Both the position numbers and the translations under genes were made by a program. This document shows, piece after piece, positions 33,133 to 40,063 of a DNA stretch of 64,000 bases. The stretch lies in the NCBI GenBank assembly GCA_004297775.1, contig SCUE01000032.1:124001-188000 (forward strand), read 5' to 3'. The stretch comes from Chloroflexota bacterium. GTDB lineage: Bacteria; Chloroflexota; UBA6077; FW602-bin22. Under the pieces are notes generated by a model. That model was not told where the DNA came from and made no database searches. It saw nothing but the letters and a program-made list of their open reading frames with translations. Each line of letters opens with the position of its first letter. The stretch's first letter is position 1.

Positions 33133-34683
33133 ATGGCACTTGACATCACCGCGCCCGCGCCGATGGCCGGAGCCAAGAAGGACGCGGACTACGTCTTCTA
33201 CGAGCTGACCCGCTCCATCTGCCCCGAGTGTCGTCGGGTGATCGACGCGCAGATTCTGCTCCGCGAGGGCAAGGTTTACATGCGCAAGCGCTGCCCGGAG
33301 CACGGTCCCTTCGAGGCGCTTGTCTACGGCGACGCCGAGGCGTACACGCGCGGCGCGCGCTTCAACAAGCCTGGCACCATCCCGCTCGCGTTCACGACCG
33401 AGATCGCGCGGGGCTGTCCCCACGACTGCGGCCTCTGCCCGGACCATCAGCAGCACGTCTGCGTCGGCATCATCGAGGTCAACTCGGCCTGCAACATGGA
33501 GTGCCCGCTCTGCTTCGCGAATGCCGGGGCGGGCTTCAACCTGACGCTCAAGGACGTCGAAGGGATCCTCGACCACCTGGTCACGACTGAGGGTAGCCCG
33601 GAGGTCGTCCAGTTCTCCGGCGGCGAGCCGACCATTCACCGGCTGATCATTCCGATGATCAAGGCCGCCAGGGCGCGCGGGATCCGCCACGTTATGCTGA
33701 ACACCAACGGCAAGCGTATCGCGAACGACGACGCCTTCCTGGCAGAGTTGGCCGAGGTCCGGCCGTCGATCTATTTTCAGTTCGACGGTTTCGCCAGCGA
33801 GACGTACCGGATCATCCGGGGCGATCCGGACATCCTGCCGGAGAAGCTGCGAGCCCTGGAACGGTTGGCCACGATTGGCTGCGGCGTAATTCTGGTCCCG
33901 GCCATCGAGCGCGGCGTCAACGACCACGAGGTCGGTGCGATCGTGAGGTTCGCGCTCGAGCACCCCGCGGTGCGCGGAATCAACTTCCAGCCGGCCTTCC
34001 ATGCTGGCCGTCATAGCACCCACGATCCGCTCCAGCGTGTCACGATCCCGGATGTCCTTGGATGGATGGAGGCGCAAACCGACGGTCTGTTCCTGAAGAG
34101 TGATTTCGTGCCAGTGCCGTGCTGCTTCCCGACCTGCAACTCGGTGACCTACGCCTACGTCGACGGTGAGACTGTCCTACCTCTGCCGCGGGTGCTGAAC
34201 GTCGACGACTACCTCGATTACATCACCAACCGGGTCGCGCCCGACCTCTCCGACGAGATCAGGCGCGCGCTGGAGGGCCTCTGGTCGTCCTCGGCCGTGC
34301 CCGGCTCGGACAAGTCCGCCGCCGAGTTCGCGCTCTCGTGCGCGGCGTGCGATCTGGCGGGTCTGGACCTCGGGGCGGTCGCCGATCGGATGTTCATGAT
34401 CATGCTGCAGGACTTTATGGATCCCTGGACGTTCAATCAGAAGAACCTGATGAAATGCTGCAAGGAGTTCCTGCTCCCCGATGGCCAGCAGATCCCGTTT
34501 TGCGCCTACAACTCGGTCGGCTACCGGGAACAGGCCCACATCCAACTCGCCGCCCGCGAGCGTGCGCGCAACCGGGCAAAGCGTGCCGGCGTCCCGGTCG
34601 AGACGACGCCGATCACCTTCGACTTCAAGAAGCCGTACCCGCATCTGCCGCTCGTACCGAACAGGCACGGCCGATCATGGTGA
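33133..34683 (+). CDS. Radical SAM enzyme of the tetraether lipid synthase (Tes/MJ0619) type
   Basis: 516 residues. The radical SAM cluster motif is C120-x3-C124-x2-C127 (CNMECPLC), followed by QFSGGEPTIH. Extra cysteines match what is known of Tes: an N-terminal C30-x2-C33 with C54-P-E-H (rubredoxin-like iron site), C95-x3-C99-x2-C102 (CPHDCGLC), PCCFPTCNS, LSCAAC and KCCKEFLLPDGQQIPFCAYN. Archaeal Tes joins phytanyl chains into tetraethers and is reported to hold three [4Fe-4S] clusters plus a mononuclear iron. Bacterial homologues exist; their product is less clear. Here it may couple or modify lipid chains. It overlaps the following methyltransferase gene by seven bases. Confidence 0.82.
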   Translation: MALDITAPAPMAGAKKDADYVFYELTRSICPECRRVIDAQILLREGKVYMRKRCPEHGPFEALVYGDAEAYTRGARFNKPGTIPLAFTTEIARGCPHDCGLCPDHQQHVCVGIIEVNSACNMECPLCFANAGAGFNLTLKDVEGILDHLVTTEGSPEVVQFSGGEPTIHRLIIPMIKAARARGIRHVMLNTNGKRIANDDAFLAELAEVRPSIYFQFDGFASETYRIIRGDPDILPEKLRALERLATIGCGVILVPAIERGVNDHEVGAIVRFALEHPAVRGINFQPAFHAGRHSTHDPLQRVTIPDVLGWMEAQTDGLFLKSDFVPVPCCFPTCNSVTYAYVDGETVLPLPRVLNVDDYLDYITNRVAPDLSDEIRRALEGLWSSSAVPGSDKSAAEFALSCAACDLAGLDLGAVADRMFMIMLQDFMDPWTFNQKNLMKCCKEFLLPDGQQIPFCAYNSVGYREQAHIQLAARERARNRAKRAGVPVETTPITFDFKKPYPHLPLVPNRHGRSW

Positions 34684-35492
34684 CCGCGGGAACCGGCGCG
34701 CCGGCCGATCTGAAGTCGTGCTGCGCCAACCTCTACCAGAGCGACTGGGCCAGGTTGCTGCTGGGCGACTCGTTCCACCCCGGCGGCCTAGCGCTGACTG
34801 AAAGGCTCGGCCAGTTACTGAGACTCAGCCCGGATGACCGCGTGCTCGACGTCGCCGCCGGTCGGGGGACGAGCGCGATCCATCTCGCCAAGACGTTCGG
34901 CTGCCGGATCGTCGGAGTTGACTTCGGCGCGGAGAACGTCGCTGCTGCCAGCGACGCCGCGGCGACGGCGGGCGTGGCCGACCGAGTCACGTTCCGACAA
35001 GGCGATGCCGAATGGTTATCGTTCGACGACAAGGCATTCGACGCGGCGATCTGCGAGTGCGCTTTCTGCACATTCCCTGAGAAGAAAGCCGCCGCGGCCG
35101 AACTGGCGCGCGTCCTGCGTCCGGGCGGACGCGTCGGGTTGTCGGACCTGGTCCGGCAGGGAGAACTGCCACGCGAGTTGGAGGGACTTCTGGCGTGGGC
35201 TGCCTGTATTGCCGATGCCCGTCCCGTCGATGATTATGTCGCGTTCCTGGTCGGGGCTGGCTTCATTTGGCCGAGGATCGACCGGCACGACTCATCGCTG
35301 GTCGCGATGGTCGTCGACATCCGACGGAAACTGCTCGGCGCGCAGATCCTGGCCGGAGTCGGCAAGCTGAATATGGCCGGAGTCGACTGGGCGAACGCAT
35401 TGGTCGTGGCTCGGGCCGCCGCCGACGCAGTTTCACGCGGAAAACTGGGATACGCGACGATCGTCGCGGAGAAACCGATCGCAATAACTTGA
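34677..35492 (+). CDS. SAM methyltransferase with N-terminal Cys-Cys motif
   Basis: 271 residues. DLKSCCANLYQSDWARLLLG begins at residue 11 and is followed by DSFHPGGLALTERLG, a conserved opening I have seen in this group; Cys15-Cys16 may bind a metalloid or act in transfer. VLDVAAGRGTSAIHLA and VDFGAENVAAA are the SAM site, ECAFCTFPEKKAAAAELARVLRPGG the later motifs. Its ATG overlaps the end of the radical SAM gene, so the two work together or at least are co-expressed. Arsenite-methyltransferase-like chemistry is possible, but the three-Cys set of ArsM is not present. Substrate unknown. Confidence 0.8.
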   Translation: MVTAGTGAPADLKSCCANLYQSDWARLLLGDSFHPGGLALTERLGQLLRLSPDDRVLDVAAGRGTSAIHLAKTFGCRIVGVDFGAENVAAASDAAATAGVADRVTFRQGDAEWLSFDDKAFDAAICECAFCTFPEKKAAAAELARVLRPGGRVGLSDLVRQGELPRELEGLLAWAACIADARPVDDYVAFLVGAGFIWPRIDRHDSSLVAMVVDIRRKLLGAQILAGVGKLNMAGVDWANALVVARAAADAVSRGKLGYATIVAEKPIAIT

Positions 35493-35532
35493 CGTGCCCG
35501 GGCGGGACTCTCCGGAATGGCCTGACTCCGTC

Positions 35533-36414
35533 CTACGGTAGCCGGATCGTCCCAGTGCTCGGCTCACTCACATTGATCGACGGTGCTGAGGGCGCCCTTG
35601 ATGTCGCTCCTTGCCGGGCGCGCCGGCCGACCCAGATGCCGCCACCGAGAAGCAACGCGATCGCGAGCCACACGACATCGGATACGCCCGCGACATTTCG
35701 CGCCACCCAGTCCTGGCCGCGAAACCCGAGTTCTCCGAACCCGAGGTCCTGGTACAACCCGCTGAGACCGGAACTGCCCTGGAAGGCAATGAACACGACG
35801 CCGAGTAGGATGAACAAGGTTCCAGAGGCGAGACGCGTCGAGTGAACCTGAAAGCGTCCGAGCCGAAACGCGCGTCCGCGCAGCCATGTCCGCTTCCCGA
35901 GGCTGTAGCGATCCCAGAGCCAGGCAAAGAGAAACAGCGGCGTCGCCGCTCCGAGGGCATAGGTGAACAGGAGCGCGCCGCCAACAATCGGGTTCGCCGC
36001 CGACGCCGCGATCGTCAACACTGCGCCGAGGAGCGGTCCAGCACAGAATCCCGAGACGCCGTAGACCAGACCGGTCCCGAGGATTCCGGCGGCAGAGCGC
36101 CCGCCCCCGAACCGCCCGAGCCACCCGGCCGGGACCATGCTGAACCCACCGCCGGCCAACTCGACCACGCCGAAACCAATCAGGAGCAGCCCGGCGACCA
36201 AAATGGTCGTCTCTCGGTGGTCAATTAGCAGCGCCGCGATCAGCGACGCGCCGAGCCCGAGTGGGATGAAGACTGTGCTGAGACCGGCCAGGAAGAGCAG
36301 CGTTCGACCGAGCAACTGGGTTGGACTGGTGAAGGCGTTGGCAAAGAACGCCGGCAGGAGCAGCGCCGAGCAGGGCGCCAGAAGCGAGAGCACACCGCCG
36401 GCGAACGCCGCCAC
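35533..36414 (-). CDS. CcdA/DsbD-type thiol-disulphide transmembrane transporter
   Basis: 293 residues with about six hydrophobic segments. SLLAPCSALLLPAFFA and VSGFCAGPLLGAVL carry the two Cys of the CcdA pair, one in each half of the inverted repeat, so electrons from cytoplasmic thioredoxin can pass outward. GTG 36414 is chosen because GGAGG lies eight bases upstream and family members start just here; an upstream frame overlaps the DsbA gene. It directly follows the DsbA-like selenoprotein gene and probably reduces that lipoprotein or others outside the membrane. A polar tail of about 40 residues is extra. Confidence 0.85.
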   Translation of the reverse strand: MAAFAGGVLSLLAPCSALLLPAFFANAFTSPTQLLGRTLLFLAGLSTVFIPLGLGASLIAALLIDHRETTILVAGLLLIGFGVVELAGGGFSMVPAGWLGRFGGGRSAAGILGTGLVYGVSGFCAGPLLGAVLTIAASAANPIVGGALLFTYALGAATPLFLFAWLWDRYSLGKRTWLRGRAFRLGRFQVHSTRLASGTLFILLGVVFIAFQGSSGLSGLYQDLGFGELGFRGQDWVARNVAGVSDVVWLAIALLLGGGIWVGRRARQGATSRAPSAPSINVSEPSTGTIRLP

Positions 36415-36436
36415 GAATGAGACCTCCAGCACGTCG

Positions 36437-37291
36437 CTACGCGCCGGCCCGCGCGATCGCGGCGTCGAGCGCGGCAACTAGCGCGGTGGGTGAAGCGCCG
36501 AACACTTGTCCCGCAATGACGAATCCCGGCGTGCTCCGAACGCCAAGGGACCGGCCGGCGGCGAGATCGCTCTGGATCGCGCCGAGGTCCTCGGCCTTAT
36601 CGAGGCAGGCGCCGAAGGCGGTGGCGTCGAGCCCGAGATCGCTGGCGAAGCGCTTCAGGTTGGCCGAGTTGAACTGGCCCTGGTTCTCGCCGCGTTGATG
36701 GCTGAAGAGGTAGTCGTGGTACTCCCAGAACTTGCTCTGCCGGCCTGCGCAGCGCGCTGCCTGAGCGGCCTGACGCGACTCGTTACCGATCCAGGCGAAA
36801 TCATGCCACACAATCTTGACTTTCCCGGTATCGGCATACTTCTTGACGAGTTCCGGCATCACCTCACGGGTGAAGTAACCGCAACCCGGTCATTGAAAGT
36901 CCTCGAAAACATCGAATGTCACCGGCGCACTCGGACTGCCAAGGATGTACGGCTCTGGGTAAGTTCCCACCATCAATCTCGCGACTGGCGCTGGAGCGAC
37001 TGGCCGTGCCGTATCCGGTCGCGGACTTGCCTGAGTGACCGGCGTTGGTGAGCCGACGATGGTGGGCAAAGGCTCAGCGGCGCGCGGCACGGGTGTGGCC
37101 CGCGGTGGCGCGGAAGTGCTCGACGGCACGATCACGGGTGTCGCCATCGGCGGCGCGATTACGGAAATCGCGATCGACGTCGGCGCCCGCGACGGCGCAG
37201 CCACCGGCGTCGCGGGAACCCCGGAGCACGCTGAGACCAGGACCAGACCGGCCGCAAAGACGACGATTGGGGAGCGCGCCGGCAACAACAA
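36437..37291 (-). CDS. DsbA-family lipoprotein, predicted selenoprotein (in-frame TGA at 36890-36892)
   Basis: 284 codons if TGA is read as selenocysteine. Residues 1-21 form a signal peptide with lipobox LVSAC (Cys22), then a Pro/Thr/Ala linker to about 115. The thioredoxin-like domain starts at VTFDVFEDFQ; the next codon is TGA, then PGCGYF. Related DsbA/DSBA-like proteins have FEDFQCPxC here, so TGA stands for the first, nucleophilic Cys (Sec134, partner Cys137). Downstream the frame is open for 150 codons with intact family features (KVKIVWHDFAWIG, RCAGRQSKFWEYHDYLF, LGVRSTPGFVIAGQVFG with cis-Pro). A SECIS-like hairpin lies 17-31 nt after the TGA. Three TTG codons follow GGAGG; any could start. 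Followed by ccdA. A nonsense mutation is the alternative. Confidence 0.88.
36859..36873 (-). promoter_or_regulatory. Predicted bacterial SECIS hairpin of the DsbA-like gene
   Basis: On the minus strand TCACC pairs with GGTGA (5 bp) around the loop CGTGA. The loop begins 21 nt after the TGA and contains a G-U step, as bacterial SECIS loops do. Weak extra pairing (GTT with AAC) can extend it. It lies in the coding sequence, where SelB-dependent bacterial elements occur. Confidence 0.6.
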
Positions 37292-37360
37292 CCTCCATCG
37301 GTCGAATCACAGCGGTAGAGGCACCGCGGACAATGAGTCTAGGCGGGCGCGGCCCATTCT

Positions 37361-37380
37361 TCTGTAGCGATGATTACAGA
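37361..37380. promoter_or_regulatory. Crp-type palindrome upstream of the DsbA-like selenoprotein gene
   Basis: Reads TCTGTAGCGATGATTACAGA, a TCTGTA/TACAGA inverted repeat with eight bases between. TGT to ACA spacing is ten, as in TGTGA-N6-TCACA. It lies 70 nt upstream of the first TTG of the DsbA-like gene. Confidence 0.6.
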
Positions 37381-37470
37381 GTCGGCGCGGTCAGCTTGAG
37401 TCGAATGACGCCTGTGCGCACGTGCGTCCTGACCGCGCGACGCCGCCACGCATCCGATTCGCGGTCTCGG

Positions 37471-38691
37471 TCAGAGGACGGCTTCCGCTGACTCAATTCG
37501 CGACTTCCCGCCCGCGAGCGGCTCGACGTAGCCGCGGATGGCCAGGGCGGCCGTCGCGCCTTCCCCGGCCGCGGACGCGGCCTGCTTGGTGCTGCCGGCG
37601 CGAACGTCGCCGGCCGCAAAGATGCCCGGCACGCTCGTCTGCAGCGTCCCGTCCGTGACGATGAAACCGCGCTCGTCGAGTTGGACCACGCCACCCAACA
37701 TCTGCGTGTTTGGCGTCAGTCCGATGAATACGAATACGCCGGCCGGTCGTAGCTCGGTCGTCTCGTGACTCTGCGTGTGGCGCAGGATAACCGACTCGAG
37801 GTACGACTTTCCCGTGAATGCCTCGGGAGTCACCTCTGTCATTACCCGTATACGCGGATGCGCGACGACCTTCTCGGCCACGACGCGACTCGCTCGCAGA
37901 CCTAGGCCGCGGGTTGCGATCGTGACCTTACTCGCGAACTTCGTCAGAAAGAGGCCCTCCTCGGCGGCCGAATTGCCGCCACCGATCACAAGCACCTCGC
38001 GATCTCGATAGAACGGGCCGTCGCACGTGGCGCAGAAGTGCACGCCCGCGCCGATGAAGTCCTTTTCGCCGGGAATCTCGAGGCGCCGGTACGTTGAGCC
38101 GAGGGCAAGCAACACCGCCCAGGCGCGGTAGTGCTCGCCGTCCGCGGTACGGACATCGCGATAGCGCCCGTCGGCATCGACTCCGACAACCCGCTGGGCG
38201 CTGAGAATCTCGACGCCGAAGCGCTCGGCTTGCTGCCGAAGCCGGTCGGCAAATTCGGCCCCGCCTATCCCCTCTGGAAATCCCGGGAAGTTATCGAGCC
38301 GCTCGGTCACACCGGCCTGGCCACCGATGCCACCGCTCTCGATGACCAGCGTGTCGATCCCCTCGCGCGCGGCGTAGAGGGCGGCGGTCAGTCCGGCCGG
38401 TCCGCTGCCAACGATGATGAGGTCGTAGAAGCGGCGCTGTCCGCTGGTGAGGAGGCCGAGCTTTTCCGCAAACTCGGCGTTGGTCGGCTCGACCAGTGTC
38501 GAACCGTCGCCGAACACGATTGTCGGAATGATGTTCTTCCCGGCGTTGACACGCTGAACCAGCCGAAGCCCTTCTGGATCCTTGTCGACATCGACGTAGG
38601 TGTAGGGCACACGCTGTTCGGCGAGAAACCTCTTGGCGCGTTTGCAGTCCGAGCACCAGAGAGTTCCGTAGAGCGTAATCGCGTTGTTCAC
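37471..38691 (-). CDS. Glutaredoxin-thioredoxin reductase fusion
   Basis: 406 residues. Residues 1-80 are a glutaredoxin/NrdH-like domain (TLYGTLWCSDCKRAKRFL with C13-x2-C16, NIIPTIVFGDGS with cis-Pro). From 88 on is thioredoxin reductase: DLIIVGSGPAGLTAALYAAR, HFCATCDGPFYRD (redox CATC), VLVIGGGNSAAEEGLFL and GIFAAGDVRAGSTKQAASAAGEGATAA. NADPH electrons could be handed internally from CATC to the glutaredoxin CSDC. Such fusions are known in several bacteria. It lies just downstream of a thioredoxin gene on the same strand and, with CcdA, would feed the extracytoplasmic DsbA-like and peroxiredoxin-like proteins. Confidence 0.92.
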   Translation of the reverse strand: MNNAITLYGTLWCSDCKRAKRFLAEQRVPYTYVDVDKDPEGLRLVQRVNAGKNIIPTIVFGDGSTLVEPTNAEFAEKLGLLTSGQRRFYDLIIVGSGPAGLTAALYAAREGIDTLVIESGGIGGQAGVTERLDNFPGFPEGIGGAEFADRLRQQAERFGVEILSAQRVVGVDADGRYRDVRTADGEHYRAWAVLLALGSTYRRLEIPGEKDFIGAGVHFCATCDGPFYRDREVLVIGGGNSAAEEGLFLTKFASKVTIATRGLGLRASRVVAEKVVAHPRIRVMTEVTPEAFTGKSYLESVILRHTQSHETTELRPAGVFVFIGLTPNTQMLGGVVQLDERGFIVTDGTLQTSVPGIFAAGDVRAGSTKQAASAAGEGATAALAIRGYVEPLAGGKSRIESAEAVL

Positions 38692-38798
38692 TGAATACTC
38701 CGAAATGGGATTGGCGGCCTGTAGTGCCGCCGGTCTTGCTCGCGCGAGGGCGCCGAGATGACTCGGTCACCGTACTTTGGGAACTCTTGTTCCGATCG

Positions 38799-39164
38799 TT
38801 AAGCGGCGGACACGGGTATCAGGTGCTTCCCGAAATGGGCGAGTAGTGCGTGTTTCGGAAGCGCCCCGACGACGCGTCCGACTTCGCGTCCGTGCTGGAA
38901 GAGGATGAGGGTGGGTAGGCCGTCGACTCCGTACCGATCCGCCAGAACCGGATCTCGGTCGACGTCGATCTTGACGACTTTGAGGCGGTCGGCCTCTTCA
39001 CGCGAGACCTCATCCAGCGCCGGTGCGAGCGCTCGACAGGAGGGGCACCACGACGCCCAGAAATCAACGAGAACCGGAACCGCCGGTTGCAGAACCTCGC
39101 GCTCGAAGGTTCGCTCCGTCACCTGGATCGGTCCTCTCATCTGTCCGTTCGTCCTGTCAGTCAT
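38799..39164 (-). CDS. Thioredoxin
   Basis: 121 residues. VLVDFWASWCPSCRALAPAL holds the active site with CPSC instead of the usual CGPC, KVVKIDVDRDPVLADRYGVDGLPTLILFQHG has the cis-Pro region. The CPSC dipeptide should shift redox potential toward a more oxidising or specialised role. ATG 39164 is chosen because GGAGGG lies four bases upstream. It is followed after about 107 nt by the glutaredoxin-thioredoxin reductase gene, with two small hairpins (CCGAG-ATGA-CTCGG; GGAAC-N4-GTTCC) between them that may attenuate read-through. Confidence 0.9.
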   Translation of the reverse strand: MTDRTNGQMRGPIQVTERTFEREVLQPAVPVLVDFWASWCPSCRALAPALDEVSREEADRLKVVKIDVDRDPVLADRYGVDGLPTLILFQHGREVGRVVGALPKHALLAHFGKHLIPVSAA

Positions 39165-39255
39165 CAAACCCTCCTCTGTGGGCCGAGCCCACCGTTTTTC
39201 GTGCACCACCGAACCGCCGGTGCTAAGTGCCACGCTAGCGGCGTGTGATCGGGCG

Positions 39256-39285
39256 GTCAGTAACGTCCGCTACGTTTCGACTGAC
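39256..39285. promoter_or_regulatory. Inverted repeat between the thioredoxin and ArsR genes
   Basis: GTCAGT-AACGT, five bases, ACGTT, three bases, ACTGAC: two nested inverted repeats (6 bp and 5 bp). It lies about 92 nt upstream of the thioredoxin start and 168 nt upstream of the arsR-like gene. It could be an operator or a leader hairpin; it is not of the TGTA-N8-TACA type. Confidence 0.4.
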
Positions 39286-39421
39286 GAGCGGCTCGGGTCG
39301 AGGCGGCTGCGGCACCGCTGACACCCAAAGCCAGGCCAGACGGGTCGGGCGCCGCGCGGAGACCGCGACTCCGTCGTACTTGGCTTGCGCTACCTTCCCG
39401 GTTCCGCTACGATAGTATCCA

Positions 39422-39435
39422 CATATTCGGATATG
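39422..39435 (+). promoter_or_regulatory. Dyad in the promoter of the arsR-merF-merA operon
   Basis: CATAT-TCGG-ATATG, a perfect 5-bp inverted repeat, followed at once by another CATATG. It lies 17-31 nt upstream of GTG 39453. Imperfect AT-rich dyads of this kind near the start are typical ArsR/SmtB operators, so self-repression relieved by metal is likely. Confidence 0.55.
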
Positions 39436-39452
39436 CTCATATGGAGGTACAG

Positions 39453-39821
39453 GTGATCGACGAAGGTCTACGCACGATGGATGGGGCGACCACCGATGCC
39501 ACGGCCGAAATCGGCGCGCGGTTTTTCCGCGGCCTGGCGCACCCGGCACGCGTGCGCATCCTCGACCTGCTGATCGACGGCGAGAAGAGTGTCTTCGAGC
39601 TCACTGAACATACCGGTCTAGCGCAGAGTCGGATCTCGACGCATCTAGGCTGCCTGAGGGCATGCGGCTTTGTGAGCGCCCGCCGAGACGGCCGATTCGT
39701 GTACTACCAGGTGAGTGACGGGCGCATCCGCGACCTGCTGCATCTGGCTCGCGAGGTCATCGCCGAGAACGCCAGCCGAATTCTGGCCTGTCACGTCGTC
39801 GCGCGGGAGATCGGCATATGA
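39453..39821 (+). CDS. ArsR/SmtB-family metal-responsive repressor
   Basis: 122 residues. FFRGLAHPARVRILDLLIDG, SVFELTEHTGLAQSRISTHL (recognition helix) and LRACGFVSARRDGRFVYYQVSD (wing) form the winged helix. Cysteines are in LGCLRACGFV and LACHVV; the canonical ELCVCDL of ArsR is replaced by KSVFELTEH, so the metal site differs. A GGAGG box five bases before GTG 39453 decides this start over ATG 39441. The stop overlaps the next ATG (ATGA). With merF-like and merA downstream, Hg(II) is the expected signal. Confidence 0.88.
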   Translation: MIDEGLRTMDGATTDATAEIGARFFRGLAHPARVRILDLLIDGEKSVFELTEHTGLAQSRISTHLGCLRACGFVSARRDGRFVYYQVSDGRIRDLLHLAREVIAENASRILACHVVAREIGI

Positions 39822-40063
39822 GGAACGCATGTATTCCGGCTGTCGGCTTGGGCGTGTGCTGTTCGGTTCACGTCACGGTGCCACTCCTCGTCGCATTCGG
39901 ACCGGCGGCAATCGCCGCGCCCTTCCTTGATGCACTTCCGGTCGCCGTCGGGACGCTTCTGATCGGAGCGCTCGCCGCGGCGTGGATCGGGCAACGTTTC
40001 CGTCGGGACTGCCTCCGCCCGAAGCCGCAGTTCATGATCACCCCCCTGGGAGGCCGACAATGA
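39818..40063 (+). CDS. MerF/MerT-like small membrane protein, probable Hg(II) importer
   Basis: 81 residues with two hydrophobic helices (about 8-34 and 38-62). A vicinal Cys pair is in the first helix (GLGVCCSVHVTV), and another Cys follows the second (RFRRDC). MerF has the same size, two helices, and vicinal Cys pairs, and carries Hg(II) to MerA. The similarity is in layout and not in close sequence. Both ends overlap neighbours by four bases (ATGA), so translation is coupled to the repressor and to merA. Confidence 0.62.
   Translation: MRNACIPAVGLGVCCSVHVTVPLLVAFGPAAIAAPFLDALPVAVGTLLIGALAAAWIGQRFRRDCLRPKPQFMITPLGGRQ

Noticed and set aside
32914-34077. Minus-strand 387-codon open frame
   Set aside because: Antisense to the radical SAM gene, whose Cys motifs are unambiguous.
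36890-36892. TGA as an ordinary stop that splits a pseudogene
   Set aside because: The position equals the catalytic Cys, the frame stays intact on both sides, a SECIS-like hairpin follows, and a second unrelated gene shows the same pattern. Decay would not favour this codon twice.
37361-37380. LexA box (CTGT-N8-ACAG)
   Set aside because: The spacing between CTGT and ACAG is ten, not eight, and the sites precede redox genes, not SOS genes. Crp-family spacing fits better.
38725-38740. CTGTA half-site before the glutaredoxin-TrxR gene
   Set aside because: Only one half matches; the bases lie within a GGCGGC/GCCGCC hairpin and no TACA follows at the right spacing.
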